Source of the DNA: an uncultured Bacillota bacterium
GTDB lineage: Bacteria; Bacillota; Clostridia; Peptostreptococcales; Anaerovoracaceae
Length of the DNA: 7,747 nucleotides
Direction of reading: 5' to 3'
NCBI GenBank assembly: GCA_946408315.1
Contig: CAMJRV010000104.1
Location: 1-7,747, forward strand
The notes under the pieces were generated by a model, which made no database searches, had not been told where the DNA came from, and saw nothing but the letters and a program-made list of their open reading frames with translations. The position numbers and the translations under genes are program-made. This document shows positions 1 through 5,523 of this stretch, piece by piece. Numbering within the stretch: the stretch's first letter is position 1; the number at the start of each line of letters is the position of its first letter.

Positions 1-399
1 AATAAATACGAGTCCTATCACAAAGAAAGCCAGATGCAGCCAGAGGTTCCCTGCCTGATAGCCGAAATAAGTGTTCAGATAACTGTTTCCAAAGACAAAG
101 AAAAACAACGGGATTCCCACGTACCAGGGGCGCTTCAGCTTCGCCTCGCCGAAGAAAAGCAGATTTCTCAGCTTTTTTCCCGCAGGCGCGAATCGAGAAA
201 ACTTTTTCCTCACAGGACCGGAGCGTGAAACAGGACCGAGACGTGAGACCCCCTCCCCGGCAGCACCTTCCCGATCATCCTTACCGCTGGGAAAGAAAGC
301 ATCTCTTCTTTCTGAGAGATACCACTCCAGCCATTTTGCCACAGAGATAAAAATAATCACAATCAGTGCGATGAAAAAGGAGCCCTTAAAGGTCACCAT
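1..399 (-). CDS. Unidentified membrane protein, N-terminal part (C-terminus outside window)
   Basis: The frame is open from an ATG at 399 to the window edge, giving 133 residues with no stop. It starts 15 bp after the M56 peptidase stop, with GGGAGA placed 7-8 nt before the ATG, so it is almost certainly the third gene of the BlaI/M56 operon. Residues about 6-20 form a hydrophobic segment. Residues about 29-90 are polar and basic and contain a doubled SRLGPV/SRSGPV hexapeptide. Residues about 92-113 and 118-133 are two further membrane segments. I do not recognise the family from this fragment. Co-transcription with the repressor and peptidase makes it a plausible output gene of that sensory unit, but this is inference. 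It could equally be an unrelated membrane protein transcribed by read-through. Confidence 0.72.
   Translation of the reverse strand, partial: MVTFKGSFFIALIVIIFISVAKWLEWYLSERRDAFFPSGKDDREGAAGEGVSRLGPVSRSGPVRKKFSRFAPAGKKLRNLLFFGEAKLKRPWYVGIPLFFFVFGNSYLNTYFGYQAGNLWLHLAFFVIGLVFI
212..247. repeat. Imperfect 18-bp tandem duplication inside the partial membrane gene
   Basis: Two adjacent 18-bp units (212-229 and 230-247) both begin ACAGGACCG and agree at 14 of 18 positions. Being a multiple of three, the duplication keeps the frame and encodes SRLGPV followed by SRSGPV in the cytosolic or linker part of the membrane protein on the minus strand. It looks like a small in-frame slippage or duplication event in a low-constraint linker. 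Confidence 0.5.
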
Positions 400-414
400 A
401 TCTTTTCTCCCGAC

Positions 415-2265
415 TCACTCGATGTCTTCCCTGACGGGAATCCATTCCCCCTGCTCATACTGATAATAGCGCGTCACCGTCGCGGCGGCATTCGGCAGCG
501 TGATGAACACAATCTCCGTCGTTTCCAACAGGGGGGCGGAGTGCGCTCCCCGTCCTTCCAACGTTTCACCCGAAACGAACTTCATTTCCGTCATGATCTT
601 GTTGACCGCATCCTGGCCCCAGGTCCGGTAACCTTCCTCATCGTATTTCGTCAGAGGAATTTTCCGAACCTCTCTCGAAACTCCGGGCTCCCCTTTACTC
701 CGGCCTTCTGGAAAAGAGAGGGCCAGCACGGGATCGCTTCCCGGGGATTGCTCCAGAATCTCCGCCTGCACCCCTTCCGTAACAGGCGTCATATCAACAG
801 GCAGAAACCGATTCCCGTCCCAGGAATAGAGCTCCCAGGCGCCGGAACCAAAGGGCATCCCGCGATAGTCTATCGCCGCAAGAAACAGGATCGAATCCGT
901 CCCGTCCAAATTGGCGGCCTGGAGACTGTAACTGGCTCCCATTTCGACACCGTCAAATACCCGGGTCGTCACGGTCCTGCCATCTTCCTTATGATAATTT
1001 AAAAAGCACTCCTTCCCGTCATCCGCGGCGGTAAAGGAAAACATCGTTTCCATCGTGCTGTTTCCGTCCAGGTCAAATGGCATTTCGATTTTCGTATCGG
1101 ACGGATAGGAGGCTCTTTTCCCCTCTTCATCCAAGCCAAAAACGTCCACCGTTCCCATCGTGATCGGTATTTCCCACTGATGCGGTCCGACGTCAAAGCG
1201 ACAGGCTGAAAAAACGAAGATAAGGATCAGCACCAGGAAAAATGACGCTACTCCGTTCTTTTTCTCACGATCGTCAAAGATGTGCCTGATCCGGTTTTTC
1301 ATCATTCCCCTTCCACCGTGGAAATTGGTAGAGACAGGAGCTTCCTGAACCCGGTTCCCCTTCATCAGTTCCAGAATCCTCTCGCTGTACCGTTTCCGAA
1401 GAGACAGGTCCGCCCCCCTCAGAGCCTCTTCATCACAGGAAATCTCAATATCCTGATTGGCCTTCTTCACCATAACATAGATAAATGGGTTGAACCAGTG
1501 CAGCGCGTTGGCAAAGATCAGCAGCAGCTTGAACCACAGATCATTTCTTTTGAAGTGGACCAGTTCATGTTTTAAAATAATCTCCAGGTCTATAGCCTGA
1601 TATCCCTCATGGGGCAATAAAAGCATCGGTTTGAACAGTCCGGCGATCATCGGACTCGTAATTTTTCTGCATATCCTGATTTTGAAATCCTTTTCGATAT
1701 CCATCTCCGTCTTCAAACGGTCGAATATCTCCCAGATCTTCTGATTTGACACATCACGGTACCACCTTCTCGCAGCGAAGCGAAAAGACAGGTACAGACC
1801 CAACTGCCACAGGCAAAAGACCGCGATTCCGGCAAGATAAACCCAGAGGACAAGCCGACTGACAGTAAGGGCTTTTTCACCGTCAGCCCCATGGCCGCCG
1901 GTAGGTTCCGCTCTTCCGTCCAAAGCTCCACCGCGGGGGATAACGTTTTGATCCGTCGCCGCATTTCGCTCCGCTCCAATCGGATTCTCCGCTTCAGGCG
2001 CACCTGCTGCGGAATACGCTGCAGTACCGTTCAGATTTTGCTCAAACCGGGAGGAAATCTCTCGGTCATTTAATTTCACCTCCAGAGGAGGTGCGAATCC
2101 CAAATCGAAGGGAATGACCAGTCGAATCGCAAGGATCAGCCAGATAAAATACCGCCATTTCACCGGATATCTTTCATCAAGATATGAAGACAGCAGCAGC
2201 ATCAGGACGACGATAATCGATACCGTGACGGAGATTCCCACCAGATAAAAAAACAATGATTCCAT
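415..2265 (-). CDS. M56 family (BlaR1/MecR1-like) membrane zinc metallopeptidase with non-PBP C-terminal domain
   Basis: This is a 616-aa integral membrane peptidase that probably senses a signal outside the cell and triggers inactivation of the BlaI repressor encoded just upstream. Membrane segments lie at about 5-29, 37-53, 138-161, 245-266 and 338-354. The zinc site is HELVH at 233-237 with a third ligand E274 in IEISCDE; the 37-residue spacing from the second His matches BlaR1. A long Ala/Gly/Glu-rich linker separates TM2 from TM3. After the last membrane segment, which ends in a lipobox-like FSAC (352-355), there are about 260 residues with no SxxK/SxN/KTG penicillin-binding motifs. Instead there are FDLDGN (about 397-402) and NLDGTDS (about 452-458), reminiscent of FG-GAP/VCBS-type repeats. 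I chose the start at 2265 because GGGGG lies 6 nt upstream and the blaI-like stop is 10 bp away. The longer frame from 2307 would overlap that gene and has no better ribosome site. The M56 assignment is strong; the signal is unknown. Confidence 0.9.
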   Translation of the reverse strand: MESLFFYLVGISVTVSIIVVLMLLLSSYLDERYPVKWRYFIWLILAIRLVIPFDLGFAPPLEVKLNDREISSRFEQNLNGTAAYSAAGAPEAENPIGAERNAATDQNVIPRGGALDGRAEPTGGHGADGEKALTVSRLVLWVYLAGIAVFCLWQLGLYLSFRFAARRWYRDVSNQKIWEIFDRLKTEMDIEKDFKIRICRKITSPMIAGLFKPMLLLPHEGYQAIDLEIILKHELVHFKRNDLWFKLLLIFANALHWFNPFIYVMVKKANQDIEISCDEEALRGADLSLRKRYSERILELMKGNRVQEAPVSTNFHGGRGMMKNRIRHIFDDREKKNGVASFFLVLILIFVFSACRFDVGPHQWEIPITMGTVDVFGLDEEGKRASYPSDTKIEMPFDLDGNSTMETMFSFTAADDGKECFLNYHKEDGRTVTTRVFDGVEMGASYSLQAANLDGTDSILFLAAIDYRGMPFGSGAWELYSWDGNRFLPVDMTPVTEGVQAEILEQSPGSDPVLALSFPEGRSKGEPGVSREVRKIPLTKYDEEGYRTWGQDAVNKIMTEMKFVSGETLEGRGAHSAPLLETTEIVFITLPNAAATVTRYYQYEQGEWIPVREDIE

Positions 2266-2271
2266 ATAATT

Positions 2272-2277
2272 CCCCCT
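2272..2277 (-). promoter_or_regulatory. Ribosome binding site deciding the M56 start
   Basis: The minus strand reads AGGGGG followed by AATTAT and ATG at 2265. The preceding repressor gene's TAG stop (2276-2278) overlaps this site, so translation of the two genes is probably coupled. It supports the 2265 start over the in-frame ATG at 2307. Confidence 0.75.
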
Positions 2278-2674
2278 AAAGCCTTTCCCCTTTTGCCAAT
2301 TCATCAATGTAGCGCTTCAGCTCTTCCGCATCCTCCGCGCTGATGGAACGACCGTCATATAACGCGGCGACGAAGCTCTTCAAGGAGCTTTTGTGCATCC
2401 GTTCCAGAAAGGATCTGCTCTCCGCTTCGATATAATCCTTTTCTGCGATCAGCGGACTGTAAATATTGATCCTCCCCTGTTTCCGTACCTCCAGAAACCC
2501 TCTCTCCGAAAGCCTGGCAAGAAAATTCAGGACGGTAGTGACAGCCCAGTCCTTCTCTCCCTGAAGCCTTTCCATCAGGTAGGCCGAGGAGACCGGCTCA
2601 CCCGCCTCCCAGATAATCATCATGAGCTCCAGCTCGCTGTCCGGCAGCCTTTTGATACTTTTCTTCCGATCCAT
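2276..2674 (-). CDS. BlaI/MecI/CopY-family winged-helix repressor
   Basis: This 132-aa cytosolic DNA-binding repressor most likely controls its own operon (repressor, M56 peptidase, membrane protein). Residues about 10-75 form the family's winged helix: LPDSELELMMIIWEAGEPVS, then WAVTTVLNFLARLSERGFL as recognition helix and wing. The C-terminal half (about 76-130) is the helical dimerisation part. In S. aureus BlaI/MecI an Asn-Phe bond at the start of that part is cut during induction. Here S100-F101 in LKSFVAALYDG sits at the comparable place, which is inference by position only. The start at 2674 has AAAGG 9 nt upstream and matches family length; an upstream in-frame ATG at 2695 would add MIERRSS and has a weaker ribosome site. 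Two TACA-N2-TGTA operators lie in its promoter, strongly supporting the assignment. Confidence 0.92.
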   Translation of the reverse strand: MDRKKSIKRLPDSELELMMIIWEAGEPVSSAYLMERLQGEKDWAVTTVLNFLARLSERGFLEVRKQGRINIYSPLIAEKDYIEAESRSFLERMHKSSLKSFVAALYDGRSISAEDAEELKRYIDELAKGERL

Positions 2675-2721
2675 AGACGATCGCCTTTCTATCATAACCC
2701 ATTTAACCCTTTTATTTTGGT

Positions 2722-2735
2722 TCTACATTTGTAGA
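2722..2735. promoter_or_regulatory. BlaI-type operator, promoter-proximal to the gene
   Basis: TCTACATTTGTAGA is a perfect 6-bp-arm dyad containing TACA-N2-TGTA, the BlaI/MecI consensus. It lies just downstream of the predicted transcription start (about 2737), so a bound dimer would block promoter clearance. Its centre is 24 bp from the centre of the second operator. Confidence 0.85.
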
Positions 2736-2743
2736 GCAATTAT

Positions 2744-2772
2744 ATTTTACAATTGTAGAATGAATTTGTCAA
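2744..2772 (-). promoter_or_regulatory. Sigma-A promoter of the BlaI/M56 operon
   Basis: Reading the minus strand, TTGACA (2772-2767) is a consensus -35, followed by exactly 17 bp and TAAAAT (2749-2744) as -10. The start point is expected near 2737, giving a leader of about 63 nt. One BlaI operator overlaps the spacer and -10; the other lies at the start point. This is the layout of an autorepressed, inducible promoter. Confidence 0.85.
2748..2757. promoter_or_regulatory. BlaI-type operator within the promoter
   Basis: TACAATTGTA is a perfect TACA-N2-TGTA dyad. Weaker symmetry extends to 2745-2760. It covers the spacer and first bases of the -10 hexamer, so binding should exclude RNA polymerase. 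Together with the site at 2722-2735 it allows two repressor dimers. Confidence 0.85.
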
Positions 2773-2782
2773 TGCATAAAAG

Positions 2783-2838
2783 AAACCTCCCTACCCTCAA
2801 AAAATTTCGTCAAAGTATCTTGAGGAGTAAGGAGGTTT
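2783..2838 (-). terminator. Hairpin terminator after the symporter gene
   Basis: Arms 2783-2800 and 2820-2838 pair over about 18 bp with one mismatch and one bulged base, around a 19-nt loop. The 8-bp outer block is AAACCTCC/GGAGGTTT. On the minus strand the stem is followed by TTTCTTTT, fitting termination of the ureohydrolase-symporter operon about 30 bp after its last stop. The plus strand also has a T run (2846-2852), so it could work in both directions. It shields the BlaI promoter, which starts only about 10 bp further on. Confidence 0.75.
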
Positions 2839-2869
2839 TCTTGCATTTTTTTGTGCTACTTGAATGATA

Positions 2870-4297
2870 TTAGCCGGGCTGATTTTCCCTGCCATCTACT
2901 ATAATTTTTCCTTCTGCAAAGGTTATTTCCCTCTTCTTCCCATCAAAATGATTTATGATGAAGAAAACGATGGCACTGACTAATATGCCGTATTTTATCG
3001 GGGTCAACGCTGTGATTCCGTCAATTATAAAGAAAGCAGTAACAGTAACAAAGCTTGCAATCAAAGAATACAAACCTGCCCTTGCGCTGATTCTCTTGAA
3101 TATAAATGCAAAGACCAGCGGGACAAAGACGCAGCCTGATAAATATGCGTAAGCCACATCCAGTGCTACCAATATGCTTTGGATCCATAGTGCGCATACT
3201 ACCGAGAGCAGGCATACCAGCCCTGCCAATACCCTGTTAACGAGAATTTCCTTATCTGCCGGAATCTTAATCCTATCCTTAAGCAGATCATTATAGATCA
3301 CAGTGGAGGAACCCAGTATTCCTCCATTGGCCGTAGACATGATCGCAGCTAGAGCGGCTGCCAGGATAAGGCCTCTAATTCCAGCGGGCGCAAAGGTTAT
3401 GGCGGCTGTGGCAAAAGACAAATTTGTATTTTCCAAACTGGGGTTCACTGCATATAGGCAAATGCCTATAATAACAGTACCGACTGCATATATGAAAATG
3501 TAACCCGAGGCCAGCAAAGTACCATTCTTGGAAACCTTGGCATTTTTGGCGGTAAAGGCTTTCTGCCATACGTCCTGACCGACAAGAAACCCCGGAACCA
3601 AAAGCAGTATATATCCTAAAATTCTTTCATAACCAATCGCTGTAACATTAAAATAGCTTTCGGGAAGTGTAGCATGAAGGCCTTCAAAGCCACCGACACT
3701 GTTTAATGCAAATATAGGAGCTAGTATGATTACACCTATGGTCATTATGCTGAACTGTATAATGTCAGTAAAAGCAACTGCCCACATACCTCCCAGGATC
3801 AGATATACCACAATGATTACGCCACCAACGATCATTGACATCTGTGAAGACCATCCTAGCATAGTATGTAATATTGTTCCAATACCAACGATCTGAAGGA
3901 CTGCTATCATAAAGAGATAGATCAGTGTTACGAGTGCGCCTACCAGTCTGGCCTGGGGTCCGTAAAAGATTCCAATCCCTTCATTTGTACTAAGAATCCT
4001 CATGTTGGACATCTTCGTGTTCAACAACCAGGCAAGCAGAAAGATACTGATCGCATACATTCCGCCCAGCCAGATCCCTGAGATTCCGCTCTTATAAGCT
4101 AATTCCGTACCCCCGAGAGTCGCTCCGCCGCCGATTACCACCGCTGCCATGCAAGCGGTAAACATCGGCAGTGGCAGGCTCCTCCCTGCTACAAGGTAAT
4201 CCTCTTTTGTTTTCGCTTTTCTTGAAGCGATAAAGCCAACACCCAGTAAGCCGACAAAGTATATAACGATGATTATATAGTCAACAGTACTTACCAT
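2870..4297 (-). CDS. Sodium:solute symporter (SSS/SLC5 family)
   Basis: This 475-aa inner-membrane Na+-coupled transporter spans the membrane about 12-13 times, with the family's usual length. Family marks in order: an N-terminal helix followed by KTKEDYLVAGRSLPLP (residues about 29-44, the typical 'dYflagR' stretch); the glycine-rich unwound TM1 AAVVIGGGATLGG (51-63); LILGGMWAVAFTDIIQ (166-181), the SSS signature; and AAIMSTANGG (317-326) with S321/T322 at the position of the Na2-site Ser/Thr pair of PutP and vSGLT. It starts 12 bp after the ureohydrolase stop. AGGAGG lies 8 nt upstream and overlaps the end of the neighbour's TAG, so the two are co-translated. The context says it imports the ureohydrolase substrate, presumably a guanidino compound. 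Family proof is strong; the substrate is inference, since SSS members carry amino acids, sugars, urea, pantothenate and more. Confidence 0.93.
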   Translation of the reverse strand: MVSTVDYIIIVIYFVGLLGVGFIASRKAKTKEDYLVAGRSLPLPMFTACMAAVVIGGGATLGGTELAYKSGISGIWLGGMYAISIFLLAWLLNTKMSNMRILSTNEGIGIFYGPQARLVGALVTLIYLFMIAVLQIVGIGTILHTMLGWSSQMSMIVGGVIIVVYLILGGMWAVAFTDIIQFSIMTIGVIILAPIFALNSVGGFEGLHATLPESYFNVTAIGYERILGYILLLVPGFLVGQDVWQKAFTAKNAKVSKNGTLLASGYIFIYAVGTVIIGICLYAVNPSLENTNLSFATAAITFAPAGIRGLILAAALAAIMSTANGGILGSSTVIYNDLLKDRIKIPADKEILVNRVLAGLVCLLSVVCALWIQSILVALDVAYAYLSGCVFVPLVFAFIFKRISARAGLYSLIASFVTVTAFFIIDGITALTPIKYGILVSAIVFFIINHFDGKKREITFAEGKIIVDGRENQPG

Positions 4298-4309
4298 TTG
4301 TCAACCCTC

Positions 4310-5260
4310 CTAAAGGTTTTTTCTTTTTAGTGCGACCATAGCGATAAAATCATGAATAATATTAGCAGCCAGGTTTGCCGTGATCTGAGTGGGGTCATAA
4401 GAAGGAGCAACTTCCACAAGGTCAAAGGCGACAACATTCAAATCCTTTACTCCTCTGATCAATTCCATTGTCTCAAAGCTCGTGAATCCCCCAATTTCAA
4501 TGGTACCCGTTCCAGGAGCGTATGCCGGATCTACAAAGTCGATGTCAAATGTCAAAAAAGCTTTCTTATTCCCTACCCGATCCATAATTCGTTTGGCGGT
4601 CTCTTCCATTCCGAGTTTATGCATTTCCCTCGCCGTAATCACTTGGAGCCCTAAGTCCTCAGAATCCTTAAATCCATTCGGGCTGTATAAATTCCCCCGC
4701 ATACCGACTTGTATAGAGTGTTCCGTATCAATCAATCCTTCTTTTATTGCATGATAGAACGGTGTCCCATGACAATACTCTTTGCCGAAATAGGAATCCA
4801 CCGTGTCTGTATGGGAGTCAAAATGCACCAAGGCCAACGGACCGTGTTTCTTTGCGGCAGCTCTTAATTCACCTAAAGTGATAGAATGGTCGCCTCCAAG
4901 GCAAATCGGCACAATATCATGCTTCATAATATCATTCAAAGCTTCTTCTATAATTTTATAGCTGTCTTCGATGTAGCCGGGAATAATGTCAATATCCCCA
5001 TAATCAACAACAGAAATATGATCAAAACTATTGACATCCATATTTATGTTATATGGTCTGACCGTCGTTGACATATCTCTTATTGCAGCAGGGCCAAACC
5101 TTGAACCCGTGCGATAGGTAGATGCTGTGTCAAAGGGAACTCCTATAATTGCGACATCCACGCCATCATATTCCCTTACATATGGAACCCTCATAAATGT
5201 TTTGATTCCGCAAAATCTTGGTGAAACTAGTGAGTCAACCGGCTTAAATAACTTATTCAT
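4310..5260 (-). CDS. speB: Agmatinase-family ureohydrolase (guanidino-compound hydrolase)
   Basis: This 316-aa cytosolic binuclear-metal hydrolase splits a guanidino group to urea plus an amine. The arginase/agmatinase metal site is complete: GGDHS (H125), HFDSHTD (D148, H150, D152) and FDIDFVDPAYAPGTGT (D239, D241). HGT (H164) and LVEVAP (E283) are also in place. Length and the N-terminal IGVPFDTAS-RTGSRFGPAAIR block are typical of the SpeB group rather than of arginases. Two details differ from E. coli SpeB: DSHTD instead of DAHTD, and GTGTIE in place of GTGTP. It lies first in an operon with a sodium symporter and follows a sigma-54 promoter, so it is likely catabolic and induced. Substrates to consider are agmatine, guanidinobutyrate, guanidinopropionate or guanidine; no arginine decarboxylase or polyamine gene is in view. 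The start has AAAGGA 8 nt upstream. The gene symbol reflects family, not a proven substrate. Confidence 0.9.
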   Translation of the reverse strand: MNKLFKPVDSLVSPRFCGIKTFMRVPYVREYDGVDVAIIGVPFDTASTYRTGSRFGPAAIRDMSTTVRPYNINMDVNSFDHISVVDYGDIDIIPGYIEDSYKIIEEALNDIMKHDIVPICLGGDHSITLGELRAAAKKHGPLALVHFDSHTDTVDSYFGKEYCHGTPFYHAIKEGLIDTEHSIQVGMRGNLYSPNGFKDSEDLGLQVITAREMHKLGMEETAKRIMDRVGNKKAFLTFDIDFVDPAYAPGTGTIEIGGFTSFETMELIRGVKDLNVVAFDLVEVAPSYDPTQITANLAANIIHDFIAMVALKRKNL

Positions 5261-5295
5261 TTTCTCATTCCTTTCTGCTCTACTTAGAATTTTTC

Positions 5296-5307
5296 GATAT
5301 CGATATC
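5296..5307. repeat. 12-bp perfect palindrome at the predicted sigma-54 start point
   Basis: GATATCGATATC reads the same on both strands and falls at the predicted transcription start (about 5306) of the ureohydrolase operon. It could be a binding site for a second regulator, or chance in AT-rich DNA. Confidence 0.4.
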
Positions 5308-5316
5308 AATTATTAG

Positions 5317-5333
5317 AGCAATGTTTGTGCCAA
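5317..5333 (-). promoter_or_regulatory. Sigma-54 (-24/-12) promoter of the ureohydrolase-symporter operon
   Basis: The minus strand reads TTGGCACAAACATTGCT, matching the consensus TGGCAC-N5-TTGCW at every fixed position, with GG and GC at the required 10-bp separation. Transcription should begin near 5306, leaving a leader of about 45 nt before the ATG at 5260. A sigma-54 activator is encoded immediately upstream, and its likely binding boxes lie about 95-200 bp upstream of the start point. Confidence 0.92.
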
Positions 5334-5378
5334 AATTAAAAGAGGCCTGAAAGGAGATACCTTCAAGCCTCTTTAATT
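5334..5378 (-). terminator. Rho-independent terminator after the sigma-54 activator gene
   Basis: The arms 5339-5354 and 5360-5374 pair around the 5-nt loop AGATA, with one mismatch and one bulge. The core is AGAGGC/GCCTCT. On the minus strand the stem runs into TTTTAATTTT, which ends directly at the -24 element. It should stop transcripts entering from the activator gene, leaving the downstream operon dependent on the sigma-54 promoter. The plus strand also carries a T run at 5382-5387, so bidirectional action is possible. Confidence 0.78.
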
Positions 5379-5399
5379 CAATTTTTTACACACTTTAAA

Positions 5400-5411
5400 T
5401 GCACAGGTGCA
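5400..5411. promoter_or_regulatory. Candidate activator-binding box 1 (UAS)
   Basis: TGCACAGGTGCA is a TGCAY-N2-RTGCA dyad; the symmetry extends to 5397-5414 (AAATGCAC-AG-GTGCATTT). Its centre lies about 100 bp upstream of the predicted sigma-54 start point, a normal distance for an enhancer site. The same 12-bp pattern occurs twice more in the palindrome at 5475-5515. Confidence 0.65.
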
Positions 5412-5427
5412 TTTTTTCATTAATATT

Positions 5428-5472
5428 ATGATGGTTTTGATTTTTACATGCCTGCAGAATCAAAGCCATTAT
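5428..5472. repeat. Imperfect interrupted inverted repeat between the candidate enhancer boxes
   Basis: Arms 5428-5442 (ATGATGGTTTTGATT) and 5458-5472 (AATCAAAGCCATTAT) match at 13 of 15 positions around a 15-nt spacer. It is not followed by a T run on the minus strand, so it is not a convincing terminator. It may be a second regulator's site or a structured 3' end of the activator mRNA. Confidence 0.45.
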
Positions 5473-5474
5473 CG

Positions 5475-5515
5475 AATTCGTGCATCAATGCATTTAATGC
5501 ATTGATGCACGAATT
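5475..5515. promoter_or_regulatory. 41-bp perfect palindrome carrying two activator boxes (candidate enhancer)
   Basis: Arms of 20 bp (5475-5494, AATTCGTGCATCAATGCATT, and its exact complement at 5496-5515) flank a single T at 5495. Each arm holds a TGCAY-N2-RTGCA box: TGCATCAATGCA at 5481-5492 and TGCATTGATGCA at 5498-5509, centres 17 bp apart. A third copy lies at 5400-5411. The palindrome begins 8 bp after the activator gene's stop and about 170-210 bp upstream of the sigma-54 start point. The best reading is an enhancer for the neighbouring Fis-type HTH. As RNA it would fold into a long hairpin, but no T tract follows, so termination is less likely. Confidence 0.68.
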
Positions 5516-5523
5516 GACAGACC

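Noticed and set aside
34..228. 64-codon plus-strand open frame
   Set aside because: It overlaps the well-supported minus-strand membrane protein and its translation shows no recognisable domain.
541..1002. 153-codon open frame on the plus strand
   Set aside because: It lies entirely opposite the M56 gene, has a low-complexity Arg/Pro-rich translation and no ribosome site; it is a shadow of the GC-rich opposite strand.
2266..2307. Longer M56 start (14 extra residues)
   Set aside because: It would overlap the repressor gene by 32 bp and put a charged stretch before the first membrane helix; the ATG at 2265 has GGGGG at ideal spacing.
5261..5306. Guanidine (ykkC-type) riboswitch ahead of the ureohydrolase
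   Set aside because: The leader from the sigma-54 start is only about 45 nt and I see no paired ACGR-type loops; control appears to be at the promoter.
5475..5515. 41-bp palindrome as a rho-independent terminator
   Set aside because: The minus strand continues CGATAATGGC with no T tract; a better terminator lies at 5334-5378.
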